Below, in pieces: positions 1 to 5,752 of a DNA stretch of 7,630 nt. The first letter of the stretch is position 1. The number at the start of each line of letters is the position of its first letter. This DNA comes from DASUTB01 sp036374835 (GTDB lineage Bacteria; Actinomycetota; Actinomycetes; Jiangellales; Jiangellaceae). The stretch covers positions 1-7,630 of the forward strand of contig DASUTB010000116.1 in assembly GCA_036374835.1 (NCBI GenBank), read 5' to 3'. Under the pieces are notes generated by a model that saw only the letters and a program-made list of their open reading frames with translations, was not told the DNA's origin and made no database searches. The translations under genes were made by a program, and so were the position numbers.

Positions 1-26
1 ACGTGACTCATGCCGAACGTGATCAT
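1..26 (-). CDS. possible 5' end of a further gene overlapping the HIT gene stop
   Basis: An ATG at 26-24 overlaps the TGA stop of the HIT gene (25-23) in an ATGA arrangement and stays open to the window edge. A second in-frame ATG lies at 12-10. Only eight codons are visible, so the product cannot be read. In mycobacteria the gene after the thrS-HIT pair is the phosphatidylinositol phosphate synthase gene pgsA, so a CDP-alcohol phosphatidyltransferase is a reasonable guess from gene order alone. The residues seen here neither support nor exclude it. Confidence 0.3.
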
Positions 27-619
27 TCGTCGGGCCACGTGGAGGCCAGGAGGTCGCGGGTCTGGCTCAGCAACTGCGGCATGACCTTGGTCTCGCTCAG
101 GATGGTCATGAAGTTGGCATCGCCACCCCAACGGGGTACGACGTGCTGGTGCAGGTGATCCGACAACGACCCGCCGGCGATGCCGCCGAGGTTCAGCCCG
201 ATGTTGAATCCGTGGGGACGGGACGCGGCCTTGACCGCGCGGACGGCGTCGATCGTCATGGCCGACAGCTCGGCAATCTCGCCGGCGGTGAGCGACTCGA
301 GATCGGCGACGTGCCGGTACGTCACGACCATCAGGTGGCCCGGGTTGTACGGATGCAGGTTGAGGACGGCGTACACGTGCTCGCCGCGCGCCAGCACCAG
401 ACCCGCTGCGTCGTCCAGCGTCGGGATCCGGCACAGCGGGCACTCCGCCCCATCATCGCGGCGCGCCGCGGCCTCGCCCTTGATGTAGGCCATCCGATAC
501 GGCGTCCAGAGCCGCTGCAGCCGATCGCCCGCGGAGTCCGCCGTCCCGTCGTGCCCTGCGACGTCGCCATCTGTCACAGTGGCATCACGCTCTGCAACCC
601 CATCGTCGGTCACCGCCAA
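23..619 (-). CDS. HIT-family protein, Ap4A phosphorylase-like
   Basis: This is a probable cytosolic diadenosine tetraphosphate (Ap4A) phosphorylase or related nucleotide hydrolase/transferase of the HIT superfamily, 198 aa. The HIT signature HLHQHVV is at residues 155-161, with H157 or H159 the probable nucleotide-binding nucleophile. It is preceded by the core strand GFNIGLNLG (137-145) and followed by PRWGGD (162-167). Earlier conserved parts are LQRLWTPYR (34-42), a possible zinc pair C60-x2-C63, and NLHPYNPGHLMVV (87-99). These match, from memory, the mycobacterial enzyme Rv2613c, which has been characterised as an Ap4A phosphorylase. The chosen start is TTG at 619, 8 bp after the thrS stop, with a weak GGGG ribosome site 3 nt before it; a GTG at 613 is possible. 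The first internal ATG (493) would remove the conserved WTPYR block and is unlikely. Residues 1-33 are a variable Asp/Gly/Ala-rich tail. The family is firm, the substrate inferred. Confidence 0.9.
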   Translation of the reverse strand: MAVTDDGVAERDATVTDGDVAGHDGTADSAGDRLQRLWTPYRMAYIKGEAAARRDDGAECPLCRIPTLDDAAGLVLARGEHVYAVLNLHPYNPGHLMVVTYRHVADLESLTAGEIAELSAMTIDAVRAVKAASRPHGFNIGLNLGGIAGGSLSDHLHQHVVPRWGGDANFMTILSETKVMPQLLSQTRDLLASTWPDE

Positions 620-627
620 CGACCCCG

Positions 628-2625
628 TCAGACCTGTATCCGCTGCTCGACGGCGGACACGATCTCAAAAACGGCATCATCGATCGGCACGCCGTTGTTC
701 TGCGATCCGTCCCGGTACCGGAACGAGACCGCATTCTTGGCCCGGTCCTCGTCCCCGGCCAGCAGCATGTACGGCACCTTCTGCTTCTGCGCCGTGCGGA
801 TCTTCTTCTGCATCCGGTCGTCGCCGGCGTCCACCTCGACGCGGATACCCTGCGACCGCAGCCGGGACGCCACGTCCTCCAGGTACGGCACGTGCTCGTC
901 GGTGATCGGAATGCCGATGACCTGCACCGGCGCGAGCCACGGCGGGAACGCGCCCGCGTAGTGCTCGGTCAAGATGCCGAAGAACCGCTCGATCGAGCCG
1001 AACAATGCCCGGTGGATCATGTACGGCCGGTGGCGTTCGCCGTCCGCGCCCTGATACTCCAGGTCGAACCGCACCGGCAGCTGGAAGTCGACCTGCAGCG
1101 TCGAGAGCTGCCACGACCGGCCGATCGCGTCCTTGACGTGGACGTCGATCTTCGGCGCATAGAAGGTGCCCTCACCGTGCCCGATCCGGTACGGGATCTC
1201 GGCCCGCTTGAGCGCTTCCTCCAAGGCGGCCTCGGCGGTGTTCCAGTCCTCGATGTCGCCGACGAACTTGTCCGGACGGGTCGACAGCTCCGCCTCGAAG
1301 TCGGTGAGCCCGTAGTCCCGCAGCAGGCCGAGTACGAAGTCGAGCAGGCCGGCCAGCTCATCCTGCAGCTGGTCGGGTGTGCAGTAGATATGCGAATCGT
1401 CCTGGGTGAACCCGCGCACCCGGGTCAGCCCGTGCACGGTGCCGGACTTCTCGTACCGGTAGACGCTGCCGAACTCGAACAGCCGCAGCGGCAGCTCCCG
1501 GTAGGACCGCCCGCGCGCCTTGTAGATCAGGTTGTGCATCGGGCAGTTCATCGGCTTCAGGTAGTAGTCCTGCCCGGGCTTGCGCACCGTGCCGTCCTGG
1601 TTGTATTCGGCGTCGAGGTGCATCGCCGGGAACATGCCGTCCGCGTACCACTCCAGGTGACCGGAGGTCTCGAATAGCGCCGACTTGGTGATGTGCGGGC
1701 TGAACACGAACTCGTACCCGGCTTCCTCGTGCCGCCGGCGCGAGTAGTCCTCCATCGTCTTGCGGACGACCCCGCCCTTCGGGTGGAACACCGCGAGGCC
1801 GGAGCCGATCTCCTCCGGGAAGCTGAACAGGTCGAGCTCCGCGCCGAGCTTGCGATGATCGCGCCGCTCGGCCTCGGCGAGCCGGTCGAGGTACTCCTTC
1901 TGCGCGTCCTTGCTCTCCCACGCGGTGCCGTAGATCCGCTGGAGCTGCTTGTTGTTCTCATCGCCGCGCCAGTACGCGCCGGCGACGCGCATCAACTTGA
2001 ACGCCGGGATGTGCCTCGTGGACGGTAGGTGCGGCCCGCGGCACAGGTCCTTCCAGGCGACCTCTCCCCCGCGCCGAACGTTGTCATATATGGTCAGCTC
2101 TTCCCCGCCGACCTCGGCGGACGCACCCTCGGCTGCCTCGGCCGCATTGCCCTTGAGGCCGATCAGCTCGAGCTTGTACGGCTCGTCCGCGAGCTCTTCG
2201 GCGGCCGCGTCGTCGGTGACGGGACGGCGGACGAACGCCTGGCCCTCCTTGATGATGCGCTGCATGCGCCTGTCGATCTGCTTCACGTCGTCCGGATGGA
2301 ACGGCTCGGGCACATCGAAGTCGTAGTAGAAGCCGTTCTCCACCGGCGGGCCGATGCCGAGTTTCGCGTCCGGGAAGAGCTCTTGGACGGCCTGGGCCAT
2401 CACGTGCGCCGTCGAGTGCCGCAAGATCGCGCGTCCCTCGTCCGAGCCGATCGCCACCGGCTCGATCTGGTCGCCGTCGGCGAGTTCGTGCGCCAGGTCG
2501 ACGAGGTGGGCGTCGATGCGTGCGGCGATCACGTCCCGGTCGTCGGCGAACAGGTCGGCGGCCGTCGTGCCCGCGTCGACCTGTCGCTCGACCCCGGCGA
2601 CGACGATGCGGATCTGTTCGGACAC
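628..2625 (-). CDS. thrS: threonine--tRNA ligase (ThrRS)
   Basis: This cytosolic class II aminoacyl-tRNA synthetase charges tRNA-Thr with threonine using ATP. It is full length at 665 aa. In order, it has an N-terminal TGS domain (about 1-63), the editing domain with HSTAH (H70, H74) and CRGPH (C195, H199), the catalytic core (about 265-560) and a C-terminal anticodon-binding domain (about 563-660). Catalytic zinc ligands can be placed at C361 (MNCPMH), H412 (DDSHIY) and H538 (MIHRA). Motif 2 is RVRGFTQDD (402-410) and motif 3 lies around 536-548. All editing and zinc residues are present, so the enzyme should be active and able to proofread serine. The start is GTG at 2625, with GAGGAG (2631-2636) 5 nt upstream. 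Residues 160-177 form a small Ala/Glu-rich insertion in the editing domain. I saw no T-box leader, since only 91 bp separate it from the upstream dehydrogenase gene. Confidence 0.98.
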   Translation of the reverse strand: MSEQIRIVVAGVERQVDAGTTAADLFADDRDVIAARIDAHLVDLAHELADGDQIEPVAIGSDEGRAILRHSTAHVMAQAVQELFPDAKLGIGPPVENGFYYDFDVPEPFHPDDVKQIDRRMQRIIKEGQAFVRRPVTDDAAAEELADEPYKLELIGLKGNAAEAAEGASAEVGGEELTIYDNVRRGGEVAWKDLCRGPHLPSTRHIPAFKLMRVAGAYWRGDENNKQLQRIYGTAWESKDAQKEYLDRLAEAERRDHRKLGAELDLFSFPEEIGSGLAVFHPKGGVVRKTMEDYSRRRHEEAGYEFVFSPHITKSALFETSGHLEWYADGMFPAMHLDAEYNQDGTVRKPGQDYYLKPMNCPMHNLIYKARGRSYRELPLRLFEFGSVYRYEKSGTVHGLTRVRGFTQDDSHIYCTPDQLQDELAGLLDFVLGLLRDYGLTDFEAELSTRPDKFVGDIEDWNTAEAALEEALKRAEIPYRIGHGEGTFYAPKIDVHVKDAIGRSWQLSTLQVDFQLPVRFDLEYQGADGERHRPYMIHRALFGSIERFFGILTEHYAGAFPPWLAPVQVIGIPITDEHVPYLEDVASRLRSQGIRVEVDAGDDRMQKKIRTAQKQKVPYMLLAGDEDRAKNAVSFRYRDGSQNNGVPIDDAVFEIVSAVEQRIQV

Positions 2626-2664
2626 GACTGCTCCTCGGTGGTAAGCGATGTGGATTCGCCGCCG

Positions 2665-2670
2665 ATCGTA
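2665..2670 (-). promoter_or_regulatory. candidate -10 element for thrS
   Basis: On the minus strand this reads TACGAT, matching the actinobacterial TANNNT -10 pattern. It would start a leader of roughly 33 nt carrying the GAGGAG ribosome site. No convincing -35 is visible. It lies immediately after a GC-rich hairpin (2675-2710) that could end the upstream transcript, so the thrS-HIT unit is likely to have its own promoter here. This is a motif match only. Confidence 0.4.
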
Positions 2671-2674
2671 CCGC

Positions 2675-2710
2675 CACGGCCCGTCCGGCGTGCATTCGCG
2701 CCCGGCCGTG
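2675..2710 (-). terminator. GC-rich hairpin after the dehydrogenase gene, candidate terminator
   Basis: Perfect 7-bp arms CACGGCC (2675-2681) and GGCCGTG (2704-2710) enclose a second 4-bp pairing, GGCG (2687-2690) with CGCC (2699-2702). The structure has an asymmetric bulge and an 8-nt loop. It begins 6 bp beyond the dehydrogenase stop and ends just before the thrS -10 candidate. There is no T-tract, which is common for actinobacterial terminators but also weakens the call. In DNA this GC-rich, such arms can arise by chance. Confidence 0.35.
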
Positions 2711-2716
2711 CCGACG

Positions 2717-3772
2717 TCACCCGTCGTCGAGGGTGACGACGACCTTGATGTCGTTCTCGCGCGGTTCGAGTGCCTCCGCGGCCCTACCCAATGGAACCCG
2801 GCGACTGATCAGCCGGCCCAGCCAGTCGAGGTCCGCCTCCACGAGCGACGACGCGGCGGCACGGTAGTGGCGCAGGTTGGCGTTGACCGAGCCGACGAGG
2901 GCATCGTTCTCCAGCACGATCCCACGGTTGGCGGCGCCGACGTCCACGGAGACCTCGCGACCCCCGGTCGATACGCCGGTAAGGCAGACGATGCCGTACG
3001 GCTCGGTGCCGGCGATTGCTTCGACGACCAGCTTGGACACACCGGTCGCCTCGATGATGATGTCCGGCCTGGCGCGCGTCAGCGCGTCCTCCATGCCGTC
3101 GCAGTGGTACACGGCGCCGAGCGCTCTGACCGCATCGGGCTTCGGTCCGTCACGGACCAGGTCGAGGACGTGCACGTCCAGGCCGCGCTGGACGCCGAGA
3201 AGAGCGGCCAGCAGCCCGATCGGACCGGCGCCGGTGACCAGGACGCGGCGCGGGTCGAACCAGGCTCGCGCGCCGATCCGCTCACACTGTTCCCAGGCCT
3301 TGGCGACCACCGACGTGGGCTCGATCAGGACGCCGACGTCCTCCAACCGCCGATCAAGCGCCACGGCATAACCCGGCTCGATGTTCCACATCTCACTGCC
3401 GAAGCCGTCGATCTCCTTGATGCCCCGTTCGGTGTACCTGCCGTTGCGGCACATGTCGAACTCGCCGTGGGCGCACGCACCGCACGGCTCCGGATCCGGC
3501 CGCCGTACCACGCCGACGACGAGGTCGCCCTCCGTGAAACCGCTGCCTGATGGTGCGTGCTGCACACGGCCCAGCGACTCGTGCCCGAGGACGAGCCGCT
3601 CACGACCAGGCGGTGCCTCGCCGAACTCGCCGTCGGCGATCTCCCTGTCCGTGCCGCAGATACCCAGAGCCAGGCCGCGGACCAGCAGCTCGTCGTCGGC
3701 AGGCTCCGGGTCGGGGACCTCGCCCACCTCCGCCGAACCGGCTCGCCTCGGTTCCACTGTGAGTGCACGCAT
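2717..3772 (-). CDS. zinc-dependent dehydrogenase, glucose 1-dehydrogenase type (MDR superfamily)
   Basis: This medium-chain dehydrogenase (351 aa) resembles archaeal and actinobacterial glucose 1-dehydrogenases, which oxidise aldoses at C1 to lactones with NAD(P)+. The catalytic-domain motif GICGTD (38-43) gives the probable zinc ligand C39. H64-E65 (GHES) and E151 (IEPTS) are the other likely catalytic ligands. The structural-zinc loop has C97, C100 and C108 but Pro (94) where Sulfolobus-type enzymes have a first Cys. The segment YTERGI-x3-DGFGSEMW (113-129) and the EDVG-x4-EPTS stretch are typical of this subfamily. The Rossmann motif GAGPIG is at 181-186. Asp204 ends the second strand (HVLDL), which hints at NAD rather than NADP preference. 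The ATG start at 3772 follows GGGGAGGG (3776-3783) by 3 nt. Neighbours do not identify a pathway. The subfamily call is good, but the sugar or polyol substrate is not proven. Confidence 0.85.
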   Translation of the reverse strand: MRALTVEPRRAGSAEVGEVPDPEPADDELLVRGLALGICGTDREIADGEFGEAPPGRERLVLGHESLGRVQHAPSGSGFTEGDLVVGVVRRPDPEPCGACAHGEFDMCRNGRYTERGIKEIDGFGSEMWNIEPGYAVALDRRLEDVGVLIEPTSVVAKAWEQCERIGARAWFDPRRVLVTGAGPIGLLAALLGVQRGLDVHVLDLVRDGPKPDAVRALGAVYHCDGMEDALTRARPDIIIEATGVSKLVVEAIAGTEPYGIVCLTGVSTGGREVSVDVGAANRGIVLENDALVGSVNANLRHYRAAASSLVEADLDWLGRLISRRVPLGRAAEALEPRENDIKVVVTLDDG

Positions 3773-3845
3773 CGTCCCTCCCCATGGCGGGGCTCCTACC
3801 CGGACGGTTATCCATACAGCGCGTTCACACCGTGCCGGACGTATG

Positions 3846-4880
3846 TCACTTCGCCGCAGTCAACAGGTAGTCGCCGGACTTGTCGTCCCAGCCGAGCTTG
3901 ACCGCGCCGGCCGCATCGGCGGCTTTGCAGAACTGCAGGAAGCTGCGGTATCCGAGCTTCTTCTCGCTGAATCCCGGTCGGGCCTTGCGCAACCTGTTCT
4001 TGAGCCCGGACAGCGCCACCGGCGACCCCCCGTCGGCGACAACGGCGCGCAGCAGCCCGAACGCGTCGTCCCGGTCCCCTTGCTCCGGCAGGGACACCTC
4101 CGGATCACCTTTGGCCGGGCCCTCGCCGAGCTCCACGACGTTCCGGGACGCCAGGTGCCGCAACAGCTCGCCGAACCCGCGGAAGCCGTAGTCGGTCTCG
4201 CTGAACGTGGGGTCCTTGCGCAGCAACGTGCCCTTGAGGATGGACGACGTGACGGTGCCCCGGGTCTGCTCCAGGCCGGCCAGCGTCTGGGCGACGCGGA
4301 CCGCAAGAGCGTCGACCTGACCGGCCTCGCTCGGCTTCTCATCGGCCGACGTGTCGGCATCCGCGCGGGCGCGGTTCTTCGGGCGTTCCTCCGGCTCGGG
4401 GATCTCGATGCCTTCGAGCCGGTCGTAATACAGGAACTCGTCGCACGCCGGCGGCAACAACCGCGACGTCGACTGCTCCACCCCGACACCGATGACCCGC
4501 TTGTTCAGCTCGCGCAGTTTGTGCACCAGAGGTGTGAAGTCGCTGTCGCCGGTGCAGATCACGAAGGTGGAGATGTAGTCGCGCTCGAACGCCATCTCGA
4601 TCGCGTCCACCACCATCTTGATGTCCGCGGCGTTCTTCCGGGACGCACCCATGTGCTGCGGCATTTCGATCAGTTCGACGTGTGAGCGGGTGAGCGTCCG
4701 CCGATCCTTGTCGAAGTACGACCAATCGGCGTAGGCGCGCCGGACCACGACCCGCCCCCGCTCGGCGAGCGCGTCCGCGATCGGTTCGAAGTCGAACAGC
4801 ATCCCACCAAGGCTGTCTCGTACGCCGAGCGCCAGGTTCTCGTAGTCCAGAAAGACGGCCATCCGATCTTCGCTATCCAC
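3846..4880 (-). CDS. NYN-domain putative RNase with two OST-HTH (LOTUS) domains
   Basis: This is a predicted metal-dependent RNA-processing or RNA-decay protein, 344 aa from the chosen start. Residues 7-155 form a NYN (PIN-like, LabA/DUF88) domain. Its acidic residues are D12 (FLDYEN), D86 and D92 (ADIKMVVDAI), and D112 and D114 (TGDSDF), the pattern expected of an active nuclease. A charged Pro/Glu/Arg-rich linker (163-185) leads to two helix-turn-helix modules of the OST-HTH/LOTUS type at about 188-253 and 269-332. Each has the paired pattern of a Leu-rich helix, a Pro-x-Phe-Ser turn and Y-G-(F/Y)-R-(G/S)-F. Such domains bind RNA, notably G-rich or structured RNA, in other proteins. GTG 4880 is chosen over ATG 4925 and ATG 4862 because a TAGGCT -10 sits 7 nt upstream, giving a leaderless mRNA; neither of the others has a clear Shine-Dalgarno. 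The domain architecture is firm. Targets are unknown and no neighbour suggests one. Confidence 0.9.
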   Translation of the reverse strand: MDSEDRMAVFLDYENLALGVRDSLGGMLFDFEPIADALAERGRVVVRRAYADWSYFDKDRRTLTRSHVELIEMPQHMGASRKNAADIKMVVDAIEMAFERDYISTFVICTGDSDFTPLVHKLRELNKRVIGVGVEQSTSRLLPPACDEFLYYDRLEGIEIPEPEERPKNRARADADTSADEKPSEAGQVDALAVRVAQTLAGLEQTRGTVTSSILKGTLLRKDPTFSETDYGFRGFGELLRHLASRNVVELGEGPAKGDPEVSLPEQGDRDDAFGLLRAVVADGGSPVALSGLKNRLRKARPGFSEKKLGYRSFLQFCKAADAAGAVKLGWDDKSGDYLLTAAK

Positions 4881-4887
4881 GGTAGCC

Positions 4888-4893
4888 AGCCTA
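4888..4893 (-). promoter_or_regulatory. candidate -10 for a leaderless NYN-gene transcript
   Basis: The minus strand reads TAGGCT, fitting TANNNT, followed by 7 nt and then GTG at 4880. In actinobacteria this spacing puts the transcription start on the first base of the start codon. There is no Shine-Dalgarno before GTG 4880, which agrees with a leaderless start. It lies within the longer open frame beginning at 4925 and therefore argues against that longer start. No clear -35 is seen. Confidence 0.45.
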
Positions 4894-4952
4894 CTGACGC
4901 AGCGAAACCGCCCAGCAGGTGGCACGCCGTCGACGGGACGCCGGACGACCGT

Positions 4953-4987
4953 CGCCGCACCGGGTCGGTCCCAAGCGCGGTGCGGCG
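4953..4987 (-). terminator. strong hairpin after the SDR gene, probable terminator
   Basis: Perfect 10-bp arms at 4953-4962 (CGCCGCACCG) and 4978-4987 (CGGTGCGGCG) enclose a 15-nt loop. The hairpin begins 19 bp beyond the SDR stop at 5007 and lies 59 bp upstream of the candidate NYN promoter. No T-tract follows. Its position between two same-strand genes with separate promoter signals makes an intrinsic-type terminator the simplest reading. Confidence 0.6.
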
Positions 4988-5006
4988 AAGCGCCCGCAGC
5001 CGCCTT

Positions 5007-5723
5007 TCAGCGTCCGAGGTAGGCGCCGCCGTTGACGTGGATGACCTGCCCGGTGAGGTGCCCGGCGTCCGGCGATGCGAGGAACCGCACGGTCGCGGCG
5101 ACGTCGGCCGGTACGCCGGCACGGCCGTTGCGAGTCGCCGCGACTCGGCGTTCGATTCCCTGCTCGGTCAGCCTGCCGCGGAAGAACTCGGTGTCGACGA
5201 TCAGACCGGGGGCGACCACGTTGGCCGTGATGCCGCGCTGGCCGAGCTCGCCGGCGATACTTGCCGTCCACGCTTCGATAGCAGCCTTGGCTGCGCCGTA
5301 CGGTCCGGCGCCGATCCGTGCGGCGATCGAACCGATCGTCACGACACGTGCGTCGTCGGCCAGCCGGCCGGACAGGGCGTCCGTCACCAGAACCGCGGAC
5401 AGGACGTTGGCGTCGAAGTTCGCCCGCCACCGCGCAGCGACGGCAGCGAGATCGGCGCCGTCGTCGCGGTCGAAGTCGGTGTTCCCGCCGGCGTTGTTGA
5501 TCAGGACGTCGACTCGCGTGGGCAGCTGCGGCAGCGCCGCGATGATTGCGTCCGGATCGGAGGCGTCGAACGGGACGGCGTCCGCGCCGAGTTTGTCCGC
5601 CGCTGCCTGCAGAACATCGACGCGACGCCCGGTGATCGTCACCTGATCGCCGCCGGCGACGAATATTTCGGCGATCGCGTAGCCGATCCCGGTGCCGCCT
5701 CCGGTGATCACAACCTGTCGCAT
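5007..5723 (-). CDS. SDR-family NAD(P)-dependent oxidoreductase
   Basis: This classical short-chain dehydrogenase/reductase (238 aa, typical length) is a cytosolic Rossmann-fold enzyme. The cofactor loop TGGGTGIG is at 7-14. TGRR (31-34) ends the second strand, and its arginines favour NADP(H). NNAG is at 76-79. The catalytic tetrad can be placed at N106, S132, Y142 and K146 (YGAAK). The C-terminal end has the usual LTGQVIHVNGG (223-233). It resembles 3-oxoacyl-ACP reductase-like SDRs, but the substrate cannot be read from sequence. The ATG start at 5723 follows a good AAGGAGA (5728-5734) by 4 nt. It is transcribed divergently from a MarR regulator 29 bp away, with a palindrome in the gap. 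The likely job is therefore modification or detoxification of a ligand that the regulator senses. That role is inferred from layout. Confidence 0.92.
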   Translation of the reverse strand: MRQVVITGGGTGIGYAIAEIFVAGGDQVTITGRRVDVLQAAADKLGADAVPFDASDPDAIIAALPQLPTRVDVLINNAGGNTDFDRDDGADLAAVAARWRANFDANVLSAVLVTDALSGRLADDARVVTIGSIAARIGAGPYGAAKAAIEAWTASIAGELGQRGITANVVAPGLIVDTEFFRGRLTEQGIERRVAATRNGRAGVPADVAATVRFLASPDAGHLTGQVIHVNGGAYLGR

Positions 5724-5732
5724 GGAATCTCC

Positions 5733-5744
5733 TTTAGCTCTAAA
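5733..5744. promoter_or_regulatory. palindromic operator candidate for the MarR regulator
   Basis: TTTAG-CT-CTAAA is a perfect 5-bp inverted repeat with a 2-bp centre, and it is strikingly AT-rich for this DNA. It sits in the 29-bp gap between the SDR and MarR starts, touches the SDR ribosome site, and overlaps the predicted -10 elements of both genes. MarR proteins typically bind short AT-rich palindromes next to their own gene, so binding here could repress both genes at once. The sequence and position are seen directly; binding is inferred. Confidence 0.65.
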
Positions 5745-5747
5745 CTA
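5741..5747. promoter_or_regulatory. overlapping divergent -10 elements for marR and the SDR gene
   Basis: The 7-bp segment TAAACTA reads TAAACT (5741-5746) on the plus strand and TAGTTT (5742-5747) on the minus strand, so both strands match TANNNT. The plus-strand element lies 6 nt before the marR ATG, predicting a leaderless marR mRNA; no Shine-Dalgarno precedes that ATG. The minus-strand element would start the SDR mRNA around 5735, just upstream of AAGGAGA. This would be a symmetric bidirectional promoter core, but no transcript data support it here. Confidence 0.45.
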
Positions 5748-5752
5748 CTTCC

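Noticed and set aside
491..493. Internal ATG as the start of the HIT protein
   Set aside because: It would remove the LQRLWTPYR block that is conserved in the mycobacterial relative, so a start upstream (TTG 619 or GTG 613) is needed.
892..1677. A plus-strand open frame of 261 codons antisense to thrS
   Set aside because: The translation is Val/Leu/Arg-rich with no family resemblance, and thrS on the other strand is unambiguous. It is a GC-bias shadow, as are the other long plus-strand frames over thrS and the dehydrogenase gene (for example 2029-2736 and 2648-3550).
2626..2716. A T-box or other riboswitch leader for thrS
   Set aside because: The 91-bp gap is shared with a likely terminator hairpin, and the predicted leader is only about 33 nt, too short for a T-box.
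3773..3845. Promoter or terminator between the NYN and dehydrogenase genes
   Set aside because: Only a near -10 (TATGGAT on the minus strand, 3811-3817) and a 5-bp CATAC/GTATG inverted repeat were seen. Neither is strong enough to annotate.
3381..4685. A plus-strand open frame of 434 codons, longer than the NYN gene it overlaps
   Set aside because: It is antisense to the end of the dehydrogenase gene and most of the NYN gene, has no recognisable domain, and arises from the strong GC bias that keeps the opposite frame free of stops.
4881..4925. N-terminal extension of the NYN protein from ATG 4925
   Set aside because: The extra residues do not look like the family, no ribosome site precedes this ATG, and a -10 candidate lies inside the extension. 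GTG 4880 is preferred.
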